A stretch of 64,000 nt of DNA. Origin: an uncultured Burkholderiales bacterium. GTDB lineage: Bacteria; Pseudomonadota; Gammaproteobacteria; Burkholderiales; Eutrophovitaceae. Location: the NCBI GenBank assembly GCA_951812315.1, contig CATOSA010000008.1:186001-250000 (forward strand). The letters run 5' to 3'. Position 1 is the stretch's first letter, and each line of letters starts with the position of its first letter. The translations under genes were made by a program, and so were the position numbers. Of the stretch, positions 28,076 to 36,963 are shown one piece after another. A model generated the notes under the pieces. That model was not told where the DNA came from. It did not search any database and worked only from the letters and a program-made list of their open reading frames with translations.

Positions 28076-28614
28076 CTCGAGCTCGGTTACGCACCCTGAT
28101 CCGGGCGCAATGACAACAGGGCAATCTTGATCAGATTCGCAATCGGTCGCCTGACATTTCCCATATTTCGATACCGAACTGCCGCAAGCTCTCTGCAGTT
28201 GGCGCGAGAATCCGTGGGTCAGTAATCATCGAAGCGAATTTGTATGACGATGATGTAGAAAACGATTATCTCAGGCATAAAAGACGCTTGTCACAAAGTC
28301 AGTTAGATCAATTTGTCTTTCATGCCCTTTATCCACCGAACTGCGGTCAAGAACAATTTTTCAGGCCCGCTGCTCTGCCGCAAGCAACGTGCGAACAGTG
28401 CCTGGTCGCCATCCGTCCTGCCGTCCAGCGAATCCGATTCCTTGCGCAGCGGGCGCACTGGCTGCGGAAACGGCCGGTGGCTGATTGACCGCAAGCGTTC
28501 AACGGCGCAAATTTGCGCTAACGGGGGTCTAGCACTGGCATTGCCGATTCCCCATGGCAACGGCGCTGCGCGCGAACACTATTGCAAATCGCCGGTAACG
28601 AGCGAAATTTTTTC
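28076..28614. other. Intergenic region, no gene recognised
   Basis: About 540 bp with no convincing gene. Short frames on both strands give unconserved, low-information translations. No tRNA-like fold or repeat was seen. Confidence 0.45.
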
Positions 28615-29226
28615 GTGCGCCTGACCGGCTTGATTGAGTATTGCGCGCTTGTCGCTGGCGCCGTGGCAATCGTCGCGGGAAAGTACTTCTCACTTCACAA
28701 GGGCGTCGAACTGGGGTACTTCCTCATCGGATTTTCGTTCCTGATCGGCGGCCTGGTATCGATATACACGATGCAAACGTCCTCTCCCTTGTCTGCCAGG
28801 GGAGCAAACAACTGGTCGGGCGCGCAGGCGATTATCTTCGGCTTGATGCAACTGCTTGCCGGCGCCGCGCTGATTGGCCATGCCTATGCACTAAGCGCCG
28901 GACGCTGGCCCACCATAATCAACTACATCTCGGCGCGCCCCGGCCCTGTCCTCGCTGCCGTCGGGCTCGTACTGACTGGCGCCGGACTTCTCCTGATCAT
29001 CGGCGTGGGCAAGACCAACAGCACCTTGCGATTCGTCCTCACAGGAATTCCGCGCATGTTATTCGGCGTTACTTTTCTAGCAATTGGCGTCGCCGCCGCC
29101 AGTGTCGGCGTCTGGGACTGGTTCGATCATCGCGGCTTCGAGCACTTTGCGAACGACCTGGCGGCCAGACTCAACTTGCCCGAGCCAACATCACTGTGGC
29201 GCAAGGTAGTATTGGCGATGACATAA
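28615..29226 (+). CDS. Predicted multi-pass membrane protein of unknown function
   Basis: A 203-residue protein with about five hydrophobic helices (YCALVAGAVAIVAG; YFLIGFSFLIGGLV; AIIFGLMQLLAGAALIG; VLAAVGLVLTGAGLLLIIGV; MLFGVTFLAIGVAAASV). GTG 28615 was chosen because it starts right before the first helix and follows GAGCGA; a TTG at 28582 would add 11 polar residues. I do not recognise the family. The S4-domain gene follows 39 bp downstream on the same strand. Confidence 0.65.
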   Translation: MRLTGLIEYCALVAGAVAIVAGKYFSLHKGVELGYFLIGFSFLIGGLVSIYTMQTSSPLSARGANNWSGAQAIIFGLMQLLAGAALIGHAYALSAGRWPTIINYISARPGPVLAAVGLVLTGAGLLLIIGVGKTNSTLRFVLTGIPRMLFGVTFLAIGVAAASVGVWDWFDHRGFEHFANDLAARLNLPEPTSLWRKVVLAMT

Positions 29227-29265
29227 CTTGCGTTAATCGTGCGGTTTCGCGGCCGGCCGACAACC

Positions 29266-29499
29266 ATGAAGAAATCTCAGCAAATCAGAACGGTCGATAT
29301 CACCGCCGAGCCGATTCAGCTCTACAAGATTCTGAAGTTCGAAGGCCTCGCTTCCAATGGCGGCGAAGCCAAAGCCGCCGTCGCCGAAGGATTAGTCCGG
29401 GTGAATGGCCAGACAGAAACCAGAAAACGAAAACAGATCGTGTCCGGCGACATCATCGAATTTGCGAATGAAACGATGAAAATTCGGCTGGCACAGTGA
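29266..29499 (+). CDS. S4-domain RNA-binding protein (YbcJ/YaaA-like)
   Basis: A 77-residue protein that is almost entirely an S4 RNA-binding domain: PIQLYKILKFEGLASNGGEA, then AAVAEGLVRVNGQTETRKRK and QIVSGDIIEF. This matches small stand-alone S4 proteins such as YbcJ of enterobacteria and YaaA of Bacillus, which bind structured RNA and are linked to ribosome assembly (family knowledge). The ATG at 29266 was chosen over an upstream GTG at 29239, which would add nine residues outside the domain. Confidence 0.88.
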   Translation: MKKSQQIRTVDITAEPIQLYKILKFEGLASNGGEAKAAVAEGLVRVNGQTETRKRKQIVSGDIIEFANETMKIRLAQ

Positions 29500-29814
29500 T
29501 CCATTTAAACGAATGATCTACTTACACGAACAATGAATGGGATCGAGCCGAGTGCTACGCTTCACCCCATCTGAGCAACGTGTTGCGCCACGCGAGCACA
29601 GCCACCAGCGTGCTCAGCCTGACGTCTTTCAGGACTTTGATGTTTTCAGTGTGCGATGATCAGCCCATTTGGAACAGAGTCGGCGAAGGCAGAGAAATAT
29701 AGCCGTGACGCTTGTGCCCCGCCGATCGAGCGCATCGGCAGGGTAAGCCAACCCTATCCACTTTATTTATCTGGCCAACGCCTCAAACAGGCACGGCGCC
29801 GTCGTGCATAAGAC
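29500..29814. other. Intergenic region, no gene recognised
   Basis: About 315 bp between the convergent S4-domain and PNPOx-like genes. No hairpin with a T-run or conserved frame was seen. Confidence 0.4.
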
Positions 29815-30477
29815 TCAAGCCTCTTCGTCGCCTTCCGCGACTTTCCCAAACCACTCCTCAACGCTCAGGATTCCTCCGGCTGCTTCCGCTTTGCCCTGAT
29901 CCCTGGCGGCAAGGGCTTCCTGCACAATGTCGATGCGTTTCCAGCCTGCGAGCGGCGTTTCAGCACCTTCGCGCGGCACATATCGGGACGTATTGACCTT
30001 CTCCATGCGATGCACGTAGCGCGGGCAATTGGGCCACATTCCCTCTACTTTCACCCGTACGATGCCTTGCGCTTCGACATAATCCATCATCAGCGGGTCG
30101 TTCATGTCGACTGTCGCTGTGCCCTGAACTCGCAAGCGGTTGGGTTCGCTGAAATTGATGAACAACATGCCAATCTTGGCGTTACCGGCGATATTGCCCC
30201 ATGAGTAGAACATCCCGTTGCCATCATAGAAAGGAAATGCAATCGTCTTGTTGTCTACCACTCGAACAAACCCGACATCGCCGCCCTTGTAGGAAACGGT
30301 CGGATTGCCGTTCTGATCAATAGTCGACAGAAAAAACATGTCGCGCGATTCTATGAATGCCTTGCTGTTGTCATCGACCTCATTGGCGATAAATCCGCCT
30401 TCGAGCATATCTGCCAGGCGCCGCGTGTCGAACTGATCTTGCAAGGCGCGATGCTCGTCGCCGTAAACGTTACTCAT
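29815..30477 (-). CDS. Pyridoxamine 5'-phosphate oxidase-like flavin-binding protein
   Basis: Split-barrel flavoprotein of 220 residues in the PNPOx-like superfamily. The barrel strands are visible: DMFFLSTIDQNGNPTVSYKG, then NKTIAFPFYDGNGMFYSWGN and KIGMLFINFSEPNRLRVQGT. The C-terminal part has VRVKVEGMWPNCPRYVHRME. Members bind FMN, F420 or haem and reduce small molecules. The substrate here is unknown. The ATG at 30477 has a strong GGAGGAG site; the longer frame to 30573 would add 32 residues and lacks one. Confidence 0.85.
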   Translation of the reverse strand: MSNVYGDEHRALQDQFDTRRLADMLEGGFIANEVDDNSKAFIESRDMFFLSTIDQNGNPTVSYKGGDVGFVRVVDNKTIAFPFYDGNGMFYSWGNIAGNAKIGMLFINFSEPNRLRVQGTATVDMNDPLMMDYVEAQGIVRVKVEGMWPNCPRYVHRMEKVNTSRYVPREGAETPLAGWKRIDIVQEALAARDQGKAEAAGGILSVEEWFGKVAEGDEEA

Positions 30478-30821
30478 ACTCTCCTCCGATTTTTTGTATT
30501 GTGGTGTTTCGATCGTGCGCGCGAGGATGCTAACAGCTAGGACCATCCCCGGCGCGAATGCACCGTAAATCATCGCTCTGCAGGCAGGGGTTGCGACTTG
30601 ATTTTCTGGGAGTCTTGACCGATTCCGGTCAGAGCAGTCGAGTCACGTTTCGACCTGAAGATATCGGGTCGAAAAAGGTTTCGAACCTGGATCCGGCTTC
30701 GCGCGGCACTGTACGCTCGACGCGGTGATACCGCGATGTGGTTTGCGCCGCAGATAACTAGTCAATGCGCGCGAGAATTCCTGACATCCCGCACTGGCCA
30801 ATCAATGCTTCGGCCAGGTTT
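30478..30821. other. Intergenic region with an 8-bp stem hairpin
   Basis: About 340 bp upstream of the PNPOx-like gene. It contains an inverted repeat, TTTCGACC at 30648-30655 with GGTCGAAA at 30667-30674 (11-base loop). It is not followed by a T-run on the minus strand. It could be an operator or a weak terminator for the gene at 30822. Confidence 0.4.
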
Positions 30822-31214
30822 CTAGATTTTATTGAGTCTTTGACGCGCCCGGGTAACGTTCTGCTCTAACTGCTTTTGACGCGCCCAATATGCTTCAGTA
30901 AGTCGACTGGCACCGCCCGCAGTACCGATCCGTTCATTGGGGAGGGGTTCCTTGCCATTGGCAAGCGCTTGCTCGGCCTGGCGCAGCGCTTCCTCCGCCT
31001 GACGCCGCCCATCCTTGTCCGATTCGCCCGCCTGGCGCGCAGCCTCCATTTGCTCCAGTTCTTGCTCAGCACCAGGCTGCAGAACTGTCACACCGGTGTC
31101 AGACGTGTCAGGCCTGGAAGATTCGACGTTGACCGCTCCCGGCTGCGCTGCCAAGGGCTGGACGAATAGCGCCATCACAAACAGGCATGCGAATGGCGAA
31201 ACACGTGCAAACAT
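30822..31214 (-). CDS. Small exported protein with a Glu/Ala-rich coiled coil
   Basis: A 130-residue protein with a signal peptide at residues 1-23 (FACLFVMALFVQPLAAQ). The mature part holds a charged helix, QELEQMEAARQAGESDKDGR then QAEEALRQAEQALANG, and a C-terminal basic helix ending RARQRLNKI. It is likely periplasmic. I do not recognise the family. The ATG at 31214 follows AGGAG by eight bases; a TTG at 31220 is less likely. Confidence 0.6.
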   Translation of the reverse strand: MFARVSPFACLFVMALFVQPLAAQPGAVNVESSRPDTSDTGVTVLQPGAEQELEQMEAARQAGESDKDGRRQAEEALRQAEQALANGKEPLPNERIGTAGGASRLTEAYWARQKQLEQNVTRARQRLNKI

Positions 31215-31657
31215 GGTCAATCTCCTATGCTAAAATGTGGGGGATATCTCCGCATTGTTCAATGACAAGTTCAATTCTGCTGCGCGATGCAAGTCGCGCT
31301 CCAGCCATTCGCCAGAGTGCCGACTCAGGCAACAGTGCAAGATTTCGACGTTGTAAACCCGGGAATAGGCATCGTCACGACTTGATTCGCAGCGTTGCAT
31401 CGTTATCCGGGAATTTTCTGCATGCCCTGCATGAAGCAAGTACGGTTCCCGATTTTTGGACTCGAAGATCGCCGAAACTGCTGGCAAATATCGGCCGCAT
31501 TTTGCGCGCGCCAACCAGGGCAATCCTCACGCACCGCCAATCAAGAATCGGTCAACTGCTTCGCGCGCCAGCCAGATATGCGGCTGACTTCGTGACATAG
31601 CAGGCTAGTGCCGCGTATCCCGGCTAGTCGCCGGTTCGACCAAACTCGATTGCAGCG
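31215..31657. other. Intergenic region, no gene recognised
   Basis: About 440 bp. Both-strand frames are short and unconserved in appearance. Nothing further can be supported. Confidence 0.4.
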
Positions 31658-32104
31658 TCAGCTGCCGAGAACCGCCTGATCCTTACCGTCGAGCGCGGCG
31701 TTGAGTGCGGCCCATGCGAGCGACGCGCAGTTGCGGCGTGACGGAAATTCGCGAACGATGCCGAGCACGGCAGACCGGCCATGATCCGCATGCTTGTTTT
31801 CACCCTCATCGGAAAACGATCCCAGAAACTCCGCCGCAATGCGTTTGGCATCGTCGACAGATTTCCCTTTCACCATCTCGGTCATGATTGACGCAGACGC
31901 CATCGAGATCCCGCAGCATTCGCACTTGAATTTCGTGTCACGCAGAACGTCACTGTCGACCTGCACATAAACGGTAAGGTTGTCACCGCAAAGCGGATTG
32001 ACACCATCAGCCTGCAACGACGCCTGTTCCATTTCGCCGTAATTGCGCGCGTGTTTGATGTGATCCATTATCACGTCGTCGTACAGCTTGTTCAGATCCG
32101 CCAT
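31658..32104 (-). CDS. sufU: SUF-type Fe-S cluster scaffold protein SufU (NifU-like)
   Basis: A 148-residue IscU/SufU-fold protein that takes sulphur from a cysteine desulfurase and assembles or relays Fe-S clusters. The opening LNKLYDDVIMDHIKHARNYG and the three metal/sulphur ligands are visible: NPLCGDNLTVYV, KCECCGISMASASIM and SRRNCASLAWAALN. The 18-residue or so insert between the second and third Cys segments, which separates SufU from IscU, is present (EFLGSFSDEGENKHADHGR). The other suf genes, normally upstream, are not here: an SDR gene and a structured repeat lie on that side. The last residues DGKDQAVLGS are the usual SufU ending. Confidence 0.88.
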   Translation of the reverse strand: MADLNKLYDDVIMDHIKHARNYGEMEQASLQADGVNPLCGDNLTVYVQVDSDVLRDTKFKCECCGISMASASIMTEMVKGKSVDDAKRIAAEFLGSFSDEGENKHADHGRSAVLGIVREFPSRRNCASLAWAALNAALDGKDQAVLGS

Positions 32105-32163
32105 CTAGTGTGGTGCTTCATTGTTCACGGCAATTATGCTGAATAATCGAATGTACGCTGAAA

Positions 32164-32280
32164 TTAACGAAAGTGGCGAAATTGGCCTCAGGCGAGGCGC
32201 GAACCGCAGCGAGGTTGTACACCTCGAGAGGATTTGTAACGAAGTATGAGGTCAATTCTCGCCATCTTTTGTGCCGTTAA
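32164..32280. repeat. Structured 117-bp intergenic element with long inverted arms
   Basis: TTAACG at 32164 and CGTTAA at 32275 form the outer ends. Inside, TGGCGAAATTGGCCTCA (to 32190) pairs with TGAGGTCAATTCTCGCCA (32247-32264) with two differences. The centre holds a small hairpin, GAGGT at 32211-32215 and ACCTC at 32221-32225. The whole can fold into one long branched stem on either strand. It lies between sufU and an SDR gene. It resembles a dispersed non-coding repeat or MITE-like element, but no second copy is in this window. Confidence 0.6.
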
Positions 32281-32304
32281 TAGTGAAGCAGTACGCTAAG
32301 TACG

Positions 32305-33045
32305 TCAGCCCAGTGGACGCCCCCCGTCGACCTGGACAACACAACCGGTCGAGAATTTCATGTGAGTCGCGACACCCAGTACGGTACTCGCAACTTGTTC
32401 AACGGTCGCAAAACGCTTCATCGGCGTAAGCGCTTTTTGCTGTGCCAGCCATTTTGGATTGAGTTTCTTGACGAATGCGGTTTCCACCATCCCGGGCGAT
32501 ACCGCCACCACCCGAATATGCGGCGCAAGAGCCCGTCCCAGCGACTTGGTCATCGTATCAACGGCCGACTTCGCCGCACAGTAGGCAATGTTACTGCCCA
32601 CTCCGTGAATACCTGCGACCGAGGAAATGTTTACCACAAGGCCATCGCCGGTGCGTTTGAGCAAATCGTGAAACACGCGAATCGCAACAGACGAGCCGCG
32701 CCAGTTCACACGAAACATATCGTCGATCAAGTCATCGTCGAGCGCCTCGAGATCGTTGTGCGAGACAAATTTCGTAATTCCGGCACAGTTGACCAGAACA
32801 TTCAGTTTGCCATGCCTCATTTCAACTTCCTGGGCAAAACCTTCCAATGCGGGCGTAATGTCTACCGGCACGTAGTGCGCCCAGTGACCCTCGCCATTCA
32901 GTGACGCCACTACGTCGAGCGCCGCCTGTTCGTTGTTGTTGTATGCAACGATGCAAGTCGCGCCGACCTTTGCAAATGCCCGGCAAATTCCCGAGCCGAT
33001 ACCTCCGGATCCGCCGATTACGGCGACCACTTTATCTTCAAGCAT
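32305..33045 (-). CDS. Short-chain dehydrogenase/reductase, FabG-like
   Basis: NAD(P)-dependent oxidoreductase of 246 residues. The cofactor motif is VIGGSGGIGSGICRAF. The catalytic Ser is in VNISSVAGIHG, with Tyr and Lys in AYCAAKSAVDTMTK. It closes with FSTGCVVQVDGGRPLG. The ATG at 33045, preceded by GAAAGGTG, is preferred to a GTG three codons upstream. The HisD-family gene lies 250 bp upstream on the same strand, so the two may share a pathway (for example oxidation of a hydroxylated C2-C4 compound), but this is inference. Confidence 0.88.
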   Translation of the reverse strand: MLEDKVVAVIGGSGGIGSGICRAFAKVGATCIVAYNNNEQAALDVVASLNGEGHWAHYVPVDITPALEGFAQEVEMRHGKLNVLVNCAGITKFVSHNDLEALDDDLIDDMFRVNWRGSSVAIRVFHDLLKRTGDGLVVNISSVAGIHGVGSNIAYCAAKSAVDTMTKSLGRALAPHIRVVAVSPGMVETAFVKKLNPKWLAQQKALTPMKRFATVEQVASTVLGVATHMKFSTGCVVQVDGGRPLG

Positions 33046-33297
33046 TCCCGGCACCTTTCAGCGTTTTCGCCTTCCAGAACAGATAGAACAAATCACGATG
33101 GTCAATCAACCGAAACAATGAAGGTACGGAGGCAACTACCGGGCCTGAACAGGACATTCGAAAACTGATTGCCAGTCTCCATACTGTCCCTGTCGATGAC
33201 TGTCTAACGTCCGTTTTTCCAGGCGTACACTTCTTTCCGGTTGACCAGTTCTGTAGTTGAAAATTTCAGCAACAGGCTACCCCAACAGCCGGCAGGA

Positions 33298-34584
33298 TCA
33301 GGCAGCACGACGGCGTGCATATCGGCGTACCCGCAAATCAGCCTGCTCCTTGTGACCAGCGAACCCTTCGACCTCGCACAAGCGCGAACAATATTCCCCG
33401 ATCATTGCCGTGGCCTCCGGTTTGACTTTTTGATAGGTGCAGGTCTTGATAAATTTTCCAACCCACAGGCCACCGGTGTAACGCGCTGCCTTGCGTGTTG
33501 GCAAGGTGTGGTTGGTACCGATCACCTTGTCGCCATACGATACGTTGGTTTCCGGACCGACGAACATCGCACCGAAATTGGTCATGCGATTCAGAAAATA
33601 GTCATTGTCTCTCGTCATGACCTGGACGTGCTCGGACACTATACGATCGGCCACCTTGACCATCTCGGCGTTGTCCTTGCAAACAATTACCTGCCCGTAG
33701 TCACGCCACGCCTGTCCGGCGACCTCTCCGGTCGGCAGCACCGGCAACTGGCGGTCAATCTCCTTCATCGTGTCTTCGGCCAGCGCCCGCGACGTCGTTA
33801 GCAATATTGCCGGTGAATTGGGGCCATGTTCGGCCTGACCGAGCAAATCGGTTGCGCACATTTCACCATCCACTGCATCGTCTGCAATTACCAGCGTTTC
33901 CGTCGGGCCCGCAAACAAATCGATGCCAACGCGACCGGACAACTGGCGCTTGGCCTCAGCGACGAACGCGTTTCCCGGACCGGCGATCATGTCGGTCGGC
34001 TTGATGCTGCTGGTACCAAGCGCCATCGCGCCAATCGCCTGAACGCCGCCGAGCGCATAGATTTCATTCGCACCAGCCAGATGCATCGCGGCGACAATCG
34101 CCGGATGTGGCTTGCCCTGATATGGCGGAGCGCACGCGATGATGCGTTTCACGCCCGCGACCTTGGCAGTCACGATACTCATATGTGCCGATGCAACCAT
34201 CGGATATTTGCCGCCCGGAACATAGCAGCCAACACTATTGACCGGAATATTCTTGTGACCGAGAACCACGCCTGGCAGCGTTTCGACCTCAACGTCACGC
34301 AAGGCGTCACGCTGAATCTGGGCAAAGTTACGAATCTGCTGTTGCGCGAACTTGATGTCTTCGATGACCTGTTTCGGCAGACTTTTGACGCATTCATCGA
34401 TTTGCGGCCGCGTCAGACGGAATTCCGCCGGATTCCAGTTATCAAACTTCTGCGACAGTTCGCGCACCGCCGCGTCGCCGCGTTCCTCGATATCGGCAAG
34501 GATATCTTCGACGGTCTTGCGGACTTTTGCGACCTGGGCCGCATCATCTTCCGCAGAAATACCTTTCTTTAGCCAGATAGCCAT
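33298..34584 (-). CDS. Histidinol dehydrogenase family protein (probably not His biosynthesis)
   Basis: A 428-residue zinc- and NAD-dependent dehydrogenase of the HisD family. Conserved sites include [32 protein letters not shown], the zinc Gln-His in [12 protein letters not shown], the catalytic Glu-His in [13 protein letters not shown] and the last His in [14 protein letters not shown]. It is not in a his operon, and it opens with MAIWLKKGI. HisD relatives in such places oxidise other primary alcohols, for example sulfopropanediol in HpsN-type proteins (family knowledge). The true substrate is unknown. Its neighbours are an SDR and an amidohydrolase. Confidence 0.86.
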   Translation of the reverse strand: MAIWLKKGISAEDDAAQVAKVRKTVEDILADIEERGDAAVRELSQKFDNWNPAEFRLTRPQIDECVKSLPKQVIEDIKFAQQQIRNFAQIQRDALRDVEVETLPGVVLGHKNIPVNSVGCYVPGGKYPMVASAHMSIVTAKVAGVKRIIACAPPYQGKPHPAIVAAMHLAGANEIYALGGVQAIGAMALGTSSIKPTDMIAGPGNAFVAEAKRQLSGRVGIDLFAGPTETLVIADDAVDGEMCATDLLGQAEHGPNSPAILLTTSRALAEDTMKEIDRQLPVLPTGEVAGQAWRDYGQVIVCKDNAEMVKVADRIVSEHVQVMTRDNDYFLNRMTNFGAMFVGPETNVSYGDKVIGTNHTLPTRKAARYTGGLWVGKFIKTCTYQKVKPEATAMIGEYCSRLCEVEGFAGHKEQADLRVRRYARRRAA

Positions 34585-34761
34585 GGCTTCTACCTTTCAG
34601 GGGAAAACATTCCGAATGGGGCATGCCGGGAGCCCGGCACCGACTGCTGATGATGGTTCTGCTCCGGGCGTTATTCTCGATCGTATATCACGCGGAGTCA
34701 ATGCAGCGCACCATCAGAGTGCGCAATCGAACCGACGCCTATTAGATAATTATTTGATTAA

Positions 34762-35594
34762 TCAATCAAAAATCCGCTCGGCATTGCGATATGCGATATT
34801 CTCGGCGACTTCGGGCGGTAAGTCCGATAGCCAGCCACGAGCGGCTTGCGCAAGCGGGATCTCCGTCTCCCAGCGCATCGGAATCCAGGTGTCTGTTCCA
34901 TAAATAAATCGGTTCGGAAACCGAAGGAATAATTCGCGCCACTCCGAATCGCCCCCCCCCCGTCGGAGGCCACCTCATACCGATACGACAATTCGGCGAA
35001 CAAGCGTGGGTAGCGTTCCAGCATGCGGCCGATTTCTGCGGGCGGCGTACTCATACCGGCATGCGCCCAGATAATGGTCAGTGTCGGTGCGTGCGAGAAC
35101 AAATGTTCGACTGCGGCCGCGTCCGAATGGGCGTGCAGCCACAAACCCTTACTTTCAGCCAGTTGCGCGATTTCACGCATGACCGGCGTTGCGGCTTCGT
35201 CACCGTCGGCATGAAATTCACCGATGCCGCGATAAATGCCCCGTTCAAGTTCGCGTTCTATGAATGTGACAGTTTCAGGGTCGCGATGCCAACTGGCGCG
35301 CTCAATCGCCCAGGTCTCAAAATCACGGGTGTTCCGATAAGGCCGCAGTTCGGGAATAAACCTTTGCGGGTATTTCTCATACAGTATTCGCGTGCCGTCG
35401 TTGGGCGTACTCGACACCAGCGCGCGGTCAATGCCGGCCGCGTCAAGAATGCGTATCACCTCTTCCGGCGGATAGCGCTCAGGTGAACCGACGCTGTAAT
35501 AAATATGGCCGTCGAACAACGGCACTTCGTCCGCCATCGCCGGCGTGACGATAGATGCCGCCAGAACCAGAAACTGTGAATAAACCCGATTCAT
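34762..35594 (-). pseudogene. Exported amidohydrolase-family protein, frameshifted at a C10 tract
   Basis: The frame starts with a signal peptide (YSQFLVLAASIVTPAMA) and continues with an amidohydrolase-2-like TIM barrel: PLFDGHIYYS, RGIGEFHADGDE, LWLHAHSDAAAVEHLF and IIWAHAGMSTPP. At 34952-34961 ten C bases in a row (G on the coding strand) shift the frame after YEVASDGG. In the corrected frame the barrel ends properly with LRFPNRFIYGTDTWIP, which carries the last metal Asp, and NIAYRNAERIFD before a TGA at 34762. The tract is a classic slippage site: phase variation, decay or base-calling error are all possible. Confidence 0.82.
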
Positions 35595-35623
35595 CGCAAA
35601 ATCCTGGACAAAACAACCTGCCG

Positions 35624-36121
35624 TTACAGCCGCACAGGCCGGTTCGGCAACTCATCGGGATTATCGTCCCCGCCCGGGAAATGCTGTTTTAGTAATGCGG
35701 TGATGGCGCGGATCGCGTCGATTGAACCTTGTCGATATTCGCCGCCATGAAAATTTGTTTGCATCGCGGCACAAATCGCATCCCATTCGGACTGATCCAC
35801 TTTTGCGCTGATACCGCGGTCGGCAACGATTTCGATGCGACGATCGATCAACTGCACATATATCAGTACGCCACTGTTTTCCTCGGTATCCCATACACGC
35901 ATCTGCGCGAACACCTCTTCTGCCCGCTCGCGCGAACTTACGCCGCGCAGCAGCGCAGGCAAATCAAGATCGCCCTCGAGAGCGAAACACAATTCACCCC
36001 GATGCTGTTTTTCCGACTCGTGCACCGCCGCGTCAATCGCGTCGAGCATATCCTTTGAAAACGCGCGATGCGCCCACCAGTCGGGAATCAGAAGATGCAT
36101 GGCAATTCGTCCGGGATTCAT
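35624..36121 (-). CDS. TPM-domain protein, YgcG-like, without signal peptide
   Basis: A 165-residue protein with one TPM (TLP18.3/Psb32/MOLO-1) domain: FSKDMLDAIDAAVHESEKQH, VFAQMRVWDTEENSGVLIYV, then RIEIVADRGISAKVDQSEWD. It starts at ATG 36121, one base after the stop of the larger TPM gene, so the two are translationally coupled. No signal peptide or transmembrane helix is seen, so it likely stays in the cytoplasm or at the membrane face. TPM proteins with LemA often form a three-gene cluster; the function is poorly known. Confidence 0.82.
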   Translation of the reverse strand: MNPGRIAMHLLIPDWWAHRAFSKDMLDAIDAAVHESEKQHRGELCFALEGDLDLPALLRGVSSRERAEEVFAQMRVWDTEENSGVLIYVQLIDRRIEIVADRGISAKVDQSEWDAICAAMQTNFHGGEYRQGSIDAIRAITALLKQHFPGGDDNPDELPNRPVRL

Positions 36122-36122
36122 A

Positions 36123-36956
36123 TCACCAGCCTCCACTTGCGCCACCGCCGCCCGACATGCCACCGCCGCCGCCAAAACCGCCTGATGACCAACCGTGGCC
36201 CAAGCCACGCGACATCCGGCCGGTCGGAACGCCCGAAAACATGCCGAACAATGCCGCCAGCGTACCCACGACCACAGCGACGAGCAGTGACCCTGCAAAC
36301 AACCAGATGAGCACGCCGACGATGCCCCCCGTCAGCCCTGATCCAACGAAACGGCCGAACATCGCGTTAGCGAGGCGCCGTCCAACGAGCAATACGATGA
36401 AGGCCGGGAACAGCCAGTCCAGGTGTGACGATGCCCTGCTTTTCGCCTGGCTCGTTGCCGCCCTACGTGGGGGCGGCAATGGTTCACCATCGATCACATT
36501 CATGATCCGGTCTACACCGGCATTGATGCCCGCGTAAAAATTTCCGCCCCGAAACTGCGGTGTAATGTCGTCTTCAATGATGCGCTTGGCAATCGCATCA
36601 GGAAGCACACCTTCAAGCCCGTAACCGACTTCGATGCGCAGCCTGCGGTCATCCTTGGCCACTATCATCAAAACGCCGTCGTCCACTCCCTTGCGGCCGA
36701 GCTTCCACGTCTCCTGAACTCGCACCGCATACTGCTCGATTGTTTCAGGTTTGGTGGTCGGTAACACCAGCACGCCGATCTGAGCACCTTTGCGGGCCTC
36801 GAATGCGGCCAATTTCTGCTCGATATCCGAGCGCTGTTGCGCGCTGAGTGTCACGGTAATATCGGTAACGCGCGCCTTCAACGGCGGAACCGGCACGTCT
36901 GCAAACGCGAGTCCTGCAACAAGCAGCGCGACAAGGGTGATCAGGAAGCTGCGCAC
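36123..36956 (-). CDS. TPM-domain membrane protein, YgcG family
   Basis: A 277-residue exported membrane protein. Residues 1-20 are a signal peptide (FLITLVALLVAGLAFADVPV). A TPM domain follows (VTLSAQQRSDIEQKLAAFEA; KGVDDGVLMIVAKDDRRLRI; GYGLEGVLPDAIAKRIIEDD). After a basic linker come two hydrophobic helices (WLFPAFIVLLVG; VGVLIWLFAGSLLVAVVVG). The tail is Gly/Ser-rich (GGGGGMSGGGGASGGW), a hallmark of YgcG proteins. It starts at GTG 36956, seven bases after the lemA stop, and overlaps functionally with the following TPM gene. It is the middle of a lemA-TPM-TPM operon. Confidence 0.87.
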   Translation of the reverse strand: MRSFLITLVALLVAGLAFADVPVPPLKARVTDITVTLSAQQRSDIEQKLAAFEARKGAQIGVLVLPTTKPETIEQYAVRVQETWKLGRKGVDDGVLMIVAKDDRRLRIEVGYGLEGVLPDAIAKRIIEDDITPQFRGGNFYAGINAGVDRIMNVIDGEPLPPPRRAATSQAKSRASSHLDWLFPAFIVLLVGRRLANAMFGRFVGSGLTGGIVGVLIWLFAGSLLVAVVVGTLAALFGMFSGVPTGRMSRGLGHGWSSGGFGGGGGMSGGGGASGGW

Positions 36957-36963
36957 GGATCTT

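Noticed and set aside
34754..34765. TTGATTAATCAA palindrome as an operator
   Set aside because: It overlaps the end of the broken amidohydrolase gene, is AT-rich and short, and has no promoter nearby on the side that would make sense.
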